From Ophiura sarsii (Eukaryota > Echinodermata > Ophiuroidea > Amphilepidida > Ophiuridae): a stretch of 64,000 nucleotides of DNA. Positions within the stretch are counted from its first letter, which is position 1, and every line of letters begins with the position of its first letter. The notes beneath the pieces are model-generated. The model searched no databases. It saw nothing but the letters and a program-made list of their open reading frames with translations, and was not told the DNA's origin. Position numbers and translations under genes: made by a program. Of the stretch, positions 46,459 to 58,761 are shown in pieces. The stretch is taken from assembly GCA_035610835.1 (NCBI GenBank), contig CM069452.1, positions 29,128,143-29,192,142 on the forward strand, given 5' to 3'.

Positions 46459-47349
46459 GTAAGTGGATAACAACTGTAATTGCTTATTTTAAATATGGGG
46501 ATCCTTTATAATAATATGATAGGTTGTGTGCATTAAAATAGGGACAACCCTCTGCCAAAAATTCTTAAAAGGTGGAGTAAAAGAAAGGTGAACATTTAAA
46601 TTTATAAATCAAACAACATTACTTTATTGTACCATTATCCACTACATTTTCAATTACCTTATTTTAGTTGGTTTCCTTTCTGACGGAGGAACATTTACAT
46701 TTTCCCCCTCCATTTTTACTCAATCAATCTTTATTCAACAATTAAAAGACCGTACAGAAATGTATTGGTATATTAACGTTTTTCTTTTGGTTTCAAATTG
46801 TATATGAATGCGTACAGATGCTTAAAACGTGTACTTTCAAATTAATTAAGTAAAGTAACTTTATATTTGCTCATGTAAAATAAAGCAACATTATACGAAA
46901 CTCAAATATTAGCTATGTCTAGACAAGTGTCTCTATCAATTTCATTTCCATCGTCTGCTATATATCCATCCAGGTGCAAGTCGCTCCGGGGAATAGATAT
47001 CAATACACCAGTGTTTAATATTCTAAGAAAAATGTTAGCGATCAAAAGCATTCCTCATTTTAGTCATAACGTGACCAGTATTCTGTCTTCTGGTATGTAC
47101 ATTACAAGAACAGAGTGCCAATTTAGCTGATTGTATAGATTAATTTTTGAAATGAGTTCATTGGTTTCCTAGAAAGATATTTATATGAATACAAGGCAGT
47201 GCTAAAATAAATACCCAGTGTGTGTTTGTAAATTGTGACACATTTGGAACCGAAACCGTCAACCGAGTTCAAGATGAAAAGAGTTCCTCGTTATTATTTT
47301 TTGTCTTCTGGTTACAGGATGACAAAATAAGCGTGTGACACTTTCGTCC

Positions 47350-47371
47350 GGGGGGGGGGGGGGGGGGGGGG
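47350..47371 (+). repeat. Poly-G tract, 22 G
   Basis: The homologous tract in copy 2 (61591-61626) has 36 G. This 14-base difference is the only indel I find between the copies from about 46.9 to 49.7 kb. Confidence 0.95.
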
Positions 47372-47952
47372 AGATATGTCACAGTAATTCTTAAAGGTAT
47401 TTTGTTCGTAACTGTTCCCCATACATTTTAAATGTTTTATTTTCATATCGCTATAAATGATGTGTATGTAGAGTTTGTGGCACGAGATTCACTTCAATTT
47501 AATTGTGGCTTTAAAATTAAATATTGACAAGCTCTGCAACAGAAATGATATATTCATTTGAGATATAGCTATGTTCATGTATGTCCCGATTGCTGTTTGT
47601 TATCTTACAAACTCGCACCATAAAACGTTCTAAAATAGGCGACACTACCGAGTAAAGACCCATTTGCCTTATAATATCACTATTTTATAGGGATTCGGGT
47701 GAGGAGGTGTATACCTGATGTAGTACATACGTTTCGTTACATAACTTAGACCCTTTATATTTATTGCATTATGTCTTTGATATTCATAATTTGCTTTAAA
47801 GAATAACTCATTTTCGTTTTTACACAAAAATATTGTATCATATCACTATTCTATTAGGAGAATGGTGTGGGAGGGGTGGATGTGAGTGTTGTATCTGGTG
47901 TTATTCAGTAAACATATAAAATAAAATTCATGTTTACATTCTTCTGATCCTT

Positions 47953-48192
47953 TTAATATATTACCATGACTTTGACAGTCAATAGTTGTCTATAAAGAAA
48001 TCTTTGCATTTTGCTTTGTGCGCGTATAGATTGCTTTGAAACGACAGAAGAGCTACTGCAAAAATCAGTGTAGGTGACACTTTCGCCTGCTGTTATACAA
48101 CTTGTGTTATGTTTATCAACATGTGGACGAGGGATGAAGTCACACGCTCTCGTAATGTAGTCGTAAATTTGCTGCACTGTGGCTTCTTCCAA
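47953..48192 (-). other. 79-codon open frame on the minus strand, unsupported
   Basis: Ends after a GTAATA that could be a donor, but it has no good acceptor, no recognised domain, and an identical copy at 62208-62447 that gives no evolutionary information. Confidence 0.25.
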
Positions 48193-48556
48193 ACGGGTTC
48201 AGACATTAAATAAATATTTAGAAAGGATTTACTTTACGTTTGAACAACGCGTTTTCATCATCAGTATGCCATTTCTCTTATAGCCTAACATTTGGTATAT
48301 GATATAACCTCAATAATATGCATATTTCATTAGGGTGTGTTTACTTTATAACGTATATACTCTGCCTGATGTCCCGATTATATCCTGAGACTCAGATTAT
48401 ATCAATAATTCTTACGAGATCATTACGTGAGTTGGTTTGAATTTTAGAGATGACGGTAAATCTTACAATTAAATCTGTTGTTGTAGTCAATATTTTATCC
48501 TTGAAAAAATAACCCAGCAAAATCCAAATGTATTTGAATTAAAATATGCTTACATA

Positions 48557-48892
48557 CTAGTTCACGTACGTACTGCAGTTATATGAAATGGGATAGACAC
48601 TCATCAGTTTCAACATATTATGATCATTATTCCCATTACAAGTTGTACAACATCCGTTGAGGCAGAGGGATACACCCAGCCAGACGACCTTTTTGCCACT
48701 ATCTACATGTATATTCCATGGCGGGATAAATGGCTCTCTGCATTGATTGCGAATCTTGTGCGAGGATGTTTCTCTAGCAAACAACGAATTGGTGGTTACA
48801 GATGTAAGATTAGAATATAATAATATAAAAAGAATGCGTGATCTGGACATTGCTCCAAAAATAGTGGATATCATATGTAGTTCTTGAGCCAA
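48557..48892 (-). other. Open frames on both strands, possible exon, unsupported
   Basis: Minus strand 111 codons include LCLNGCCTTCNG; plus strand 48643-48803 is bounded by CATTACAAG and GTAAGA. Both cannot be real and neither matches a family I know. Duplicated without change at 62812-63147. Confidence 0.22.
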
Positions 48893-49144
48893 GTGCCGAT
48901 TTGGGCTGATTCGTTACCATGTGTAGAGGCAAAGCCACCACAGTGGTACACAATTCTTCCTAAACATCTATATACTTAAATACAATATTTTTTCTTCTTC
49001 AATCGTGCAGCTTAAGGCTATCATAGTTTAAAGGGGTCAAAATGTTCGGACTATACTATATGCGTCAACCTGTTCCTGAGAACAAAAGGAGCCAAATGCT
49101 ATATGACCTTTAACCTCTGATGGCAGTCTGCTCAATTGAAAATT

Positions 49145-50273
49145 GGAAAAAGTGTACTTTAGGTCCCGGATACTGGTATACCGGTATCGGTAAATACTGG
49201 AACACAAAATTTGCCAGTATCGCTCGATACGGGTACGATATTACTGTTCCAGTATTGGTCGATACTGGATCACCAAATTGTGTTCCAGTATCGATACTGG
49301 AACGTTTTTAAGTTCCAGTATCGTTCGATACTGGTACACATGGTACCAGTAGTAATTTGTCCCAGTATTGAACGATACTGGTACATAATTGTGTTCAAGT
49401 ATCGTCCTACACTCTTAGAAAAAATGGTTCGTTTAAGAACCCTTTTTTGTCCCGCGGGGAGCACCTTTTGGCCTAAAAGGTTCTAAAAAGAACCTTAGAA
49501 TGGTTCTTTGAAGAACTTTCAAATTTTAAATAAGACATAAAGGTATATTTACTTTTTTGTTTTTATGTAATATGCAAATTCAAGAGAAATGTAAACAAAT
49601 TTAGTCCTTTTCAACTGTTAAAAATCATTTCTTCTTGGCTAAAAACATTTTTTACCGTTTTACCAAGAACCATTGAGGGTTCTCCATAATTTTTCCCCAA
49701 AAGGTTCTTGAAGCTTGAGGAACCATTTTCTTGGCTAAAGAACCCTTTTAGAACCTTTTTTGGTTCTAGAAGGAACCCAATGAAATTTCTATAGGGTTCC
49801 TTTTAGAACCAAAAAAGGTTCTAAAAGGGTTCTTTAGCCAAGAAAATGGTTCCTCAAGCTTCAAGAACCTTTTGGGAAAAAATTATGGAGAACCCTCAAT
49901 GGTTCTTGGTAAAACGGTAAAAAATGTTTTTAGCCAAGAAGAAATGATTTTTAACAGTTGAAAAGGATTAAATTTGTTTACATTTCTCTTGAATTTGCAT
50001 ATTACATAAAAACAAAAAAGTAAATATACCTTTAGGTCTTATTTAAAATTTGAAAGTTCTTCAAAGAACCATTCTAAGGTTCTTTTTAGAACCTTTTAGG
50101 CCAAAAGGTGCTTCCCGCGGGACAAAAAAGGGTTCTTAAACGAACCATTTTTTCTAAGAGTGTATACTTATACTGGAACACTGACTTTGTACCAGTTTCG
50201 TCTGATACCGGGTGTTCCAGTATCGGACGATTTTAGTACTGTTTAGAATCTGGGACCTAAAGTACACTTTTCC
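49145..50273. mobile_element. CCAGTATCG-palindrome element split by a nested MITE
   Basis: Ends match those of 32384-32620 (GGAAAAAGTGTACTTTAGG at left; ACCTAAAGTACACTTTTCC at right). Without the nested 755 bp it would be about 374 bp. The interior contains GCCAGTATCGCTCGATACGG, CCAGTATTGGTCGATACTGG, CCAGTATCGTTCGATACTGG and others. Confidence 0.87.
49410..50162. mobile_element. 753-bp perfect-type palindromic MITE, CACTCTTA termini, TA target
   Basis: CACTCTTAGAAAAAATGG and its complement CCATTTTTTCTAAGAGTG are the ends, with TA on each side (49408-49409 and 50163-50164). The arms are nearly identical inverted copies, centred near 49786, rich in GGTTCTT and AAGAACC words. Tc1/mariner-like target choice; no coding sequence. 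Confidence 0.92.
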
Positions 50274-50280
50274 GAAAAAT

Positions 50281-51971
50281 GTATAGGCCTAAGCAATATA
50301 TATTAAGTAGAAGTTAAAAAACAATCAGGTTCCACTCTAGCTTTGCCCCTACACCTATACCAAAATCCACCACTTGTTTTAAGGACTAAGATATTTCAAA
50401 CCAAGAATACACAGCATAGCGCATTTGAAAAAAAATAGAAGTACCTCATAACTTTTCGTTTTAATCATGTGGATGAATACTTGTGCCAGTTATGTATATA
50501 ATAATACTAACATAACTGAAAGGTCAATAGACATCTTTAGGAAGCGGAAATATTGTCTCCATTATATATAGTTTCAAATACATGTATCATTCTGTTGCGT
50601 CCTACAGTAATCAAATGTCCTGTGCATTTCGTGATCACACTATTCAAATATCATTTGACTTACTTCGACAATGATATAAACAAGAACATCCGCCTTAACT
50701 GCATTGAAGAGATTAATGGCTGCCGAATGACCTACTTCTTGTAAATCCTTCATGAAGAAATACCGAACGGTGAAAACACATCAACCTGATGCATGTTATA
50801 TTGAAGTACATGTACTGTGATAATAAAGTAGAATCATACAAAAAGAAAACGATCGCAGAGTAACGCAATTCCGTTTGAATCAAAACGAGCTGTTTGCGTA
50901 TTTCAGATTCGGGGAAATCCCGTTACTAGCTGCCAATCAAAGTTGTTTTGAATTTTATGTAATATGGAAACTCAGGCTACGGTTCATATCGCCGTCGCTA
51001 GCTATTTATTATTACTGGCCAGTTATAGCGTAGATAATAAGATGTGGACGTGACTTCTGGGAGAGGGTGTATATTAACTCAACTCCAAAATAAATTTGAG
51101 TGTTCTACCCTTACCTTAGGCTTGTTATCACCAACCATCTCCATTGATATTCATTAAAACTTTGATGCGTTTATATTTTAAAGGAACAGCGATTACACGA
51201 GGATGCAACTGTGTACTCATTCATTTTAGAGGACCTTCTCCAAACAACATCGTATACAGTAAAAAGTTAATATAATATTATTCGAATCTTTAGTTTTATC
51301 TAGATGTTTTTTCAGATGATTCGATTTGGAAAATGACCAAATCATGTTAAATATTTATCCATTTCCTCTGCGAGGCAGAACATCACCTTTGAGGCCCTTA
51401 ATTGTACCTATGCGTAGATCTTATGTCTCTAGCGCTGTGCGCGAGCTTGTATTCACAGGCCAATACCAAAACAATTCAAGGATCCGAAAAGTCTTAAACA
51501 GACAGTGTCTCGTGCAAATGAACGATTGTATAGCAATTTATGTGAGCTGAGGTTATTGAATGAGAATCAATGCACACTGTTTTAATTTTGCAGCTATTGA
51601 GTATCTTTATTGTGCACTATTCCGTGTAAGCATTCCTAAGAGGGTTTGGTATCAGCGCCGCCTGTGTTAATTGGGTGAATCACATGTATCATTTACAGGG
51701 TCTTTCTTCAAATTGTGCCATTCATATGGCAGAGTTCTTACGAGACAATACAGAAATGCAACATGTATGGAATCGATTGCAATTATGATATTTTTTCTCA
51801 CAACAAAATTTGAACCACCCGGAGTTATTTTCATATGTATGGGTAAGGGGCAGTCCCAGATGTTTGAGAAGCCCACCATTTCAGCCTTGCTTTCAACCAA
51901 AAACCTTATTTTGACAAAAATCTGTGAATGTTCACAGACTCCTCCCTGTTGTATGAATGTGCCAGCCTTAC
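50281..51971. other. No confident feature
   Basis: Short frames at 51326-51550 (plus) and 51671-51900 (both strands). The minus one ends at a GTAAGA donor-like site; no domain recognised. Confidence 0.35.
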
Positions 51972-52128
51972 ACTCATATGCATATTTAACAGATCTAGGA
52001 TGTTGATGATCGTCTGTTTACCACCTGATGGGCACAGCATCTCGGGACCAATCGAGGGTACCGGTAATCCCTTTCTTGCGGATAGACTATTGTCATCGTT
52101 TCTTATAGCCTTAAGCCTTCTCTGATTT
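51972..52128 (-). CDS. Candidate 157-bp exon on the minus strand
   Basis: Lies between a strong acceptor (TGTGTTCTTTTTAG) and a donor-like GTAAGG. The open frame reads SARKGLPVPSIGPEMLCPSG followed by GKQTIINILDLLNMHM, with balanced codon use unlike the surrounding AT-rich DNA. No neighbouring exon could be joined with confidence and the family is not recognised. Confidence 0.3.
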
Positions 52129-52854
52129 CTAAAAAGAACACAACATTACTTAAGTATCATTATGATTTGGCAACATCGGTTGAAATGTGATTTTCCGAAG
52201 TTATAAGCTAACAACCAGAATACGATATCTTATTCGACACAATGACATTATAGATATATATATTATGTATATGTTACCGATATCACATTTATTGGTTTGC
52301 GGGGAATTTTTCAATTATTCATTTCACACACATTTTAAATTAGAATCCAAATAACAAAGTATTAAGTTAGTATGTCCTGAAGCTTCTGTGCGTTATGCTA
52401 TCGAGAGGGAAGACAATTTTCAATGTTATTGCAGGGAGAAAACAAATCTTCCAATCTGCTCTATGGTTGGTTATCCTAATCCTTGGATAACTTGAGTTTT
52501 CAATAACAATTCGCTTGACAACAAATAAAACATTAATATTTTCATTTCGCACTCGATTTTTTATCTTCCATCAAGGGATTTGAAACAATTTTCTTGAACC
52601 ATATAATAAGTCTGGGAAACAAATATTTATTTGGAGTGAAATCACGAGAGTCTTCGGAATTAAATATTCTTTGTAATACTTGTCATTGTGTTTCATTTTT
52701 TACGAGGGTCATTCAATAAGCCTACCCCCTACCTTATAAAGTTGCTATCATATATGCCAGTCTTATGAAATATTCCACACTTGTAGCTTTGAATCTCAAA
52801 TATATAGTAAATATGTAAGTATGTAGCTAGCTATAAGCAGAGATGGAAATGCTC
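52129..52854. other. No feature recognised
   Basis: Unique AT-rich DNA. Confidence 0.35.
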
Positions 52855-53919
52855 ATACACTTTTCGACTTCAGGTTACCTAACCTCAGGTTACCTACCCT
52901 CAGGTAACCTAACCTCAGGTAACCTAACCTCAGGTTACTTAACCTAAGGTTACCTAACCTTAGGTTACTTAATCTTAGGTTACCTAACCTCAGGTTACCT
53001 AACCTCAGGTAACCTAACCTCAGGTTACCTAACCTCAGGTTTCCTAACCTCAGGTTACCTAACCTCAGATTACCTAACCTCAGGTTACATAACCTCAGGT
53101 TACCTAACCTCAGGTTACCTAACCTCAGGTTACCTAACCTTAGGTTGTATTCACTTTTGGACTTAAACATTTTGGTACCCAAGGATATTGGAAAAATGTA
53201 AATCAATTAGAATACTGCAATAAATAAACCTGAGGCTGAGAACATATTCAATAAAACAAACCCATGTTGAAAATAAATCCAATTAAACAACCTCAGGTTG
53301 TCAAGATATTCAATGTAAAAACCTCAGGCTGATTTTGATTGAAACGTGGTAAATTATGGCCCCAAATAAATCAGTAGTTTACCCAAGGTGATAATATAAA
53401 AATCAAACACGTCTAAATTCAAATATGTATTCAATATAATCAGATTAAAGGTCTGTTAAAAAAGGCCAAGGAGAAAAATGTCAATAAATCAACCTCAGGT
53501 TGAAAATAAATCCGATTTGAAAACCTGATGTCGATAAGATATTAACTGTGAAACCTGCGGTTGATTTTGACTAAAACTTGATAAATTATAGGCCTAAAAC
53601 ATCACAGTATTAACCCAAGGTAATAATACAAAAATCAGACATGGCTACAATCAAAAATGTGTATTTAATATAAGCAGAGTAAAGGTCTATCTAAAAAGGC
53701 CAAGAACACAGGAAAATAATGATACTAAATTAGAATACTGTAAACCTGAGGTTGATATCATTTTAAATAAAACAGCCTTAGGTTGAAAATAAATCCAATC
53801 AGACAACCTCATGTCGTATAATGATTGAACGTATGCAGGCCTGCACACTTTGTGAACAAATGAATTCGACCTGAGGTTAGGTAACCAGAGATTAGGTAAC
53901 CTGAGGTCGAAAGGTGTAT
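52855..53919. mobile_element. 1.07-kb inverted-repeat element with a 15-bp tandem array
   Basis: Ends ATACACTTTTCGACTTCAGG and the complement of ATACACCTTTCGACCTCAGG. The left side holds about 19 tandem copies of the 15-bp unit CTCAGGTTACCTAAC (52870-53147); only two or three lie at the right end. The interior is AT-rich with scattered AACCTCAGGTTG words. No transposase. Target duplication not resolved. Confidence 0.75.
52870..53147. repeat. 15-bp tandem array CTCAGGTTACCTAAC
   Basis: About 19 near-identical units with scattered substitutions (TAGG, TTACTT, GGTAAC). The pentapeptide frame through it on the minus strand is a by-product of the 15-bp period. Confidence 0.93.
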
Positions 53920-53929
53920 AGCTTTTCTA

Positions 53930-54474
53930 CATTACGGTTCCGTGCCCTGTATAAAATCCAACTTTCTTGACCACGTCTTTGATGACATATCCAGGGTAAT
54001 AAATTATCCCCTCCTACACCATTTATCTGATTTATTTTACACCAACTGTGTCTTGCCAGCATGCGTGCTACCATTTCCACCGCTATCCTAAGCATAGCTC
54101 AAGGCTCTTTGGTGTTGGTGTAACTAGAAGCCATATATACTACTTTTGAAAATGTTCTTGTGATAACAAATTCCAACTTTTAATTTCAATTTGTCATAAA
54201 AAACTAGTGCTATATCATATTTTATAAAAACAAATGTTCAAATTTCGAGAAAAAAAATCACATTATATTATCCAAAGAGCAGATTTCAGTTTTAAAACTA
54301 GCCCAAATCTGCGGAAAATCACCACGTGTGGAAATAGTCATGTGGCAATACTGCAGCCCCTCAGGCTTGTTTCTAGTTCCACCGCTGCCACACTCAAGGT
54401 CCCCCAGCATGCGGTAAATGGTGTTGGATGGATCAAACTTGGGCTCAAACCTTACAGGCAACTGGAATGTAATG
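53930..54474 (-). mobile_element. Family D element, copy 3 (545 bp, internal deletion)
   Basis: Inverted relative to the other copies: starts CATTACGGTTCCGTGCCC and ends GCAACTGGAATGTAATG. It has lost about 50 bp, including the stretch around GCTAGTATTAGTAAGTTCCA. It starts only 10 bp after the 15-bp-array element. Confidence 0.87.
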
Positions 54475-55234
54475 ATCTCTGCGTATATATAAGAACTGGT
54501 TGTACTTATTCAGTGAAAACCGACGGTCCATTTAGTGTGACGGAAACAGATGGAAAATAGCAAAATATCTCCAAAGTGCTTATATTTCACCAATTCCAAG
54601 ACACAAACGTATCTATCAGTCAAGTATAACCGTTCTAAGGTTCATATATTTATTTGCATACACTTACTATATTTGACATAATACCTTTGGTAAACAGTGT
54701 TGTTACGCTTTATTCCGCGGTGCACTTGTTTTAGAATCTAGCTTTGTTTCCATTAATGTATGTCCGATAGGAGATACAATTTCATTCTCGCGTCATCAAA
54801 GTTAATTCTCAGGAAAATTTCAACTTAAGATATCAGCATATTGATTTTGGTGCAGCGCTTTAGAGACACATGTCATATAATTCCAAAGTGCCCGGTTGCC
54901 CCCGAAATTTTGATATAATCAAAGTATCTACTATTTCAGGAGAAAATTTACTTTACTTTAATTATGTTTGAATCATAAGATCGCACATTTTCTTGATTTT
55001 GTGTCAATGCCTATCTACATAGATTCTCCAACAAGTACGCTGGCAACAAATGTATCAATAGAATTAACAGCTCCGATGATTCCTCGACCTGCCTTAAAGG
55101 CATATTATGTGATCTTCTCCAGAAAGTTAGAAAGTAGATTTAATTGCAGATTTACATTTCTGATCATAAATCATAAATATACTCTGAGTTCTAAAGAGCG
55201 ATACGATTCCTATTTACTTCAAAATCATGGCATT
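54475..55234. other. No feature recognised
   Basis: Short frames only (for example 54968-55291); no domain. Confidence 0.35.
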
Positions 55235-55388
55235 ACATTACAGTTGCCTGTAAGGTTTGAGCCCAAGTTTGACAGGTTGAACTGGCCATGATGCTAGTAT
55301 TAATAGTAAGTTACACTCAATAATTACATCCATTCAACACCATTGACCGCATGGTGGGGGACCTTGAGTGTGGCAGCGGTGGAACTGG
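55235..55388 (+). mobile_element. Family D element, 5' fragment at the duplication junction
   Basis: Begins near CATTACATTACAGTTGCCTG and stops within GGCAGCGGTGGAACTGG, about 155 bp in. The segmental duplication copy 2 starts immediately after. Confidence 0.82.
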
Positions 55389-55559
55389 TAGATTAAGATC
55401 GACTACATTTTGAATCAATAATTAAAAAGAAAACACAAAAAATAACGTGTTGCCCTTCTTTCTATTTATAACATTATTATTTTGAGTCTTATTGAATTAT
55501 GTGAGGTTTCAAAAAATTGCTTGTAAAAAGGCCTGATGAGACTCAGTTATTTAGGACTG

Positions 55560-55880
55560 CATAGGGAAAACCACCTTTTTGCACCCAGCTATATATTTAA
55601 GCAAAGAAGGGAACAATTTCATACACAATCCTGGAATGTAAAGGAAAATATAAACTTTGTGAACCTTGAAACGTATAGAAATGCCCTCGGCGAGCACTTA
55701 TATTCAAACAAAATTCGGGGCCCTAAGTGTGCCCAACACCACAAACCACTACCTCTTAATCACCCACCTGAACGCAATTGCAAGCGGTCAATATAGCAAA
55801 ATAAATTTAACATGTCTGAAAAAAATCCTGAAATGTAAAGGAAAAACATAATACTGAGGTCTGAAATGACCTTTTTTTAA
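55560..55880 (+). repeat. 310-bp local repeat in copy 2
   Basis: Nearly identical to 42915-43220, including the ATTCGGGGCCCTAA segment. Confidence 0.85.
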
Positions 55881-56707
55881 AAATCATGCGAACGCGCCTG
55901 CTCGTCAGTATTTTTTTAAAATCATGTATCATGCCTTGTACACACATATACATTAGTACTATACAGTAATTAAACAATGTATCATGTAACTTATGACTTT
56001 AGTTATTGGTTACCTTTATATTTAGGAATCTAGTAAAGTTAGTGTAACAATAACACGCAATGGTATCATATGAACACAATATTGAACTATATAAAACTTA
56101 ATATCTTTGAAGCAATTTGATTGGTTTTGAATATGCATCAGCAAATGTCCGTGGTACTTCTGTATATTCACCTAGGAACATGCTTGAGAGACTAATTGGT
56201 TCACTCACAAATCTAAAAGAAGATTATACGTATTCTATAAATGTGTGAATTCTTCAAAAAGAAACAGCTCTCATTTTGTCTGTCATGAAATCAGACTAGG
56301 AAATATAAATGGAGATATAAATGGATATATGTCAGCAATATTGTCCGCACACCTCATTCCTCTGACGAGATCTTCAGATGTATAGCTTTTCGTTCGTATT
56401 TCTGTTATTGGTTAATTATGTGGAAAACTACATACCGAGGGCGTACAGGTTATGGACTAACCTTGTGCCACATCTGTATTGCCAAAAGATTTGCTGATGA
56501 TACGACGCATATAGATCCAGTTACATATTTGTAGAAACAATGCTCATAGCAACATGATAGGTGCAGCAAGCCATATAGATAAATATTGCACGTTTCCATA
56601 TCATTTAATGTATGATCTCTTAATCTTATAACCATACACGGTACATCTAGTATGTCGATGATTTGTATATTAAACAACATGAAATATCAAATCATTAAAA
56701 CAATAAT

Positions 56708-56871
<164 letters not shown>

Positions 56872-57170
56872 GGTGTTTGTTAAGCGCCCTATGACAGTAA
56901 ACTGTCCTCAAGGCGCTTTACAAAAAATACATAAAAACAACAGTATGAGAACAAAAAAAGATTAAAATGGAAAATACTATACAAAACCTTAAAAACTACT
57001 AGTATGCAATAAATATTACACATTATAAAAGCACGCAGTAATATTATAAAACATCAAATGTAGCGTTCCAGTCCAGCTGGTGTAGACACAGAATTAATCT
57101 ATAAAAAGTCCGCGTATGTACACACTGCATGCAAATATTACACTATCAATCAAAGATATAACTGGGTAAA
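56872..57170. repeat. Insertion tail next to the microsatellite
   Basis: TTAAGCGCCCTATGACAG...CAAGGCGCTTTACAA-type words form a short inverted pair (GCGCC/GGCGC) directly after the (TAA)n run. This association of a microsatellite with a conserved tail recalls microsatellite-carrying mini-interspersed elements. The block is absent from copy 1. Confidence 0.55.
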
Positions 57171-57353
57171 AGGTTAACAACTGGCCTTTTCATTATGCGT
57201 GATGATGTAATCTTATTTTTCAAATTCAGGGAAATGTATTGTTCAGATCCCGCGCACGTCATTTACTAATGATAAAAGTTCATTGTTTTTAATATGTAGA
57301 AAAACATTTCCTGATATTGCAATTACAATTTGTATAATGTCTAAAATAAATAT

Positions 57354-57775
57354 TCAAACATGTTTTATAAATAATAAATGTATCCGACTCAGGAAAATGT
57401 TGCCAGTCATCTGATTGTCACATTTAAACAAAAGTGCCACCGGATTTTGAATACCACTAATCTGTTTACATATATCAGTTGAATTACACGAAGTATAACA
57501 GTTTGCCTTTACGACGGTATCAGGATTATTTGTGTCATATTGGATTAAGAAAGGACCTGGTTTGACGCTGAATGTCACGCCATTCGGAGCGTCTTGAATA
57601 GCACTAATCTGTTTCCATAAATATCTATTTAATTAATACTTCATTACAGATTCCCTTTATGTTTACGTTTTTGTTCTGGATGATCTGTGTCATATTGGAG
57701 TAGGTACGGATCAACGGATACTGCTGGTTTGACACTGAATGACAACGTTACTTGGAGCGTTCCTTAAAGCTCTGC
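57354..57775 (-). pseudogene. Duplicate of the possible cysteine-bearing domain (44282-44700)
   Basis: Same two-unit structure with the same frame defect in the upstream unit, so the defect predates the duplication. The downstream unit stays open with four amino-acid changes. Confidence 0.3.
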
Positions 57776-58187
57776 CGGTAAGGATAACATCGTTTGCTCC
57801 GATGGTATATGCATGTGTATCGCATATACAATTATTAGTATGACTTATAGCACGAGGCAGCGTAGCTGCCGAGTGCTATAAGGAATTAATAGCACTCATC
57901 GACAGTGACTATTTTAGTGATGATTTATATGGCAGAGCTCTACCCTACACACCAGATACACCCCACTTGCACACCCCGACACCTCTCACTCACCCAGACT
58001 TAGACAATCATCTACTATTAAACACACACACCCAAGTTGGGTGATAATTACAGTGCTGTAATTAATCAGGTTATTTACGATGTCAAATTTACAGTATTCT
58101 GAAGCTGTACAATAAGTGAAATTTGTGGAATTCTGGATTGGCTGTGTATGTGCTATTATCTGATTAACAATTCAATGAATATAAAAC
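57776..58187. mobile_element. About 410-bp insertion specific to copy 2
   Basis: Copy 1 reads directly from AGCTCTGC to ATTCAATGAATATAAAACC. The inserted DNA contains the hairpin TATAGCACGAGGCAGC / GCTGCCGAGTGCTATA (57846-57880). Clear terminal repeats were not identified. Confidence 0.65.
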
Positions 58188-58539
58188 CGCGATAGCAGCT
58201 CAAAAACAATGATTACACACAGTCTATAAATAGTGGTCGTCTGAGGATCATGCAACAACGCTCGGCTGCGAAGGTCCCTTTCTCGTAAAATAATATACTG
58301 GTGCCTATAATTGTCTTACGGGTCGAGGTGGCGCTGTGGTAACGAACGCTCTCACGATAATCCCTGCGACGTTGTGAGGTTTGTGTAGTAGATCGTTATA
58401 TCTTTGGTTTGATGAAACAGTTGGTTCCAGGAGCCAAGCACCCACCATAATCAGTTTACTAATCTTGTGTGTCTTCATTTTGCAACTGTATGGTAAAACC
58501 TCAATTTAAGTATATTATTACTTATATGTAAATTATGAA

Positions 58540-58761
58540 TTGCATTTTCAGGTTTGCCTTCCGATGGGGATTCCATGTATCAGAGGAGCTAAAACCTTAG
58601 CACGTTTACCTCTCCGGGTACATTTTAAAAGATGTCAATACTCCTTCGCACACACGGATTTGCACACACGTTACAGGGATCTTAGTGCGATATCAATACA
58701 AAAGAAATTGCAGATAAATATGGAATATTATACGAATAAGAACCGAATCGTACACTCTTAA
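58540..58761 (+). other. Open frame after an AG, possible exon, weak
   Basis: TTGCATTTTCAG precedes GTTTGCCTTCCGATGGGG. The matching frame in copy 1 (from 45114) stops earlier after an 18-bp insertion, and here the frame ends inside the MITE at 58753. I do not recognise a domain. Confidence 0.22.

Larger units (their letters stand above)
42046..50280 (+). repeat. Segmental duplication, copy 1 (at least 8.2 kb)
   Basis: Direct repeat of 55388-64000. The right-hand part (about 46.48-49.75 kb against 60.72-64.0 kb) is almost base-identical apart from a poly-G length change and rare substitutions (for example at 48263). The left-hand part (42.9-46.4 kb) differs by many substitutions and indels. 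The right limit of the duplication is unknown because copy 2 runs off the window. Confidence 0.93.

Noticed and set aside
52870..53147. Telomere-like CCTAAC repeats
   Set aside because: The period is 15 bp with a constant CTCAGGTTA part; not a hexamer telomere array.
52853..53206. 117-codon frame of repeated NLRLG pentapeptides
   Set aside because: By-product of the 15-bp DNA repeat, which is a multiple of three.
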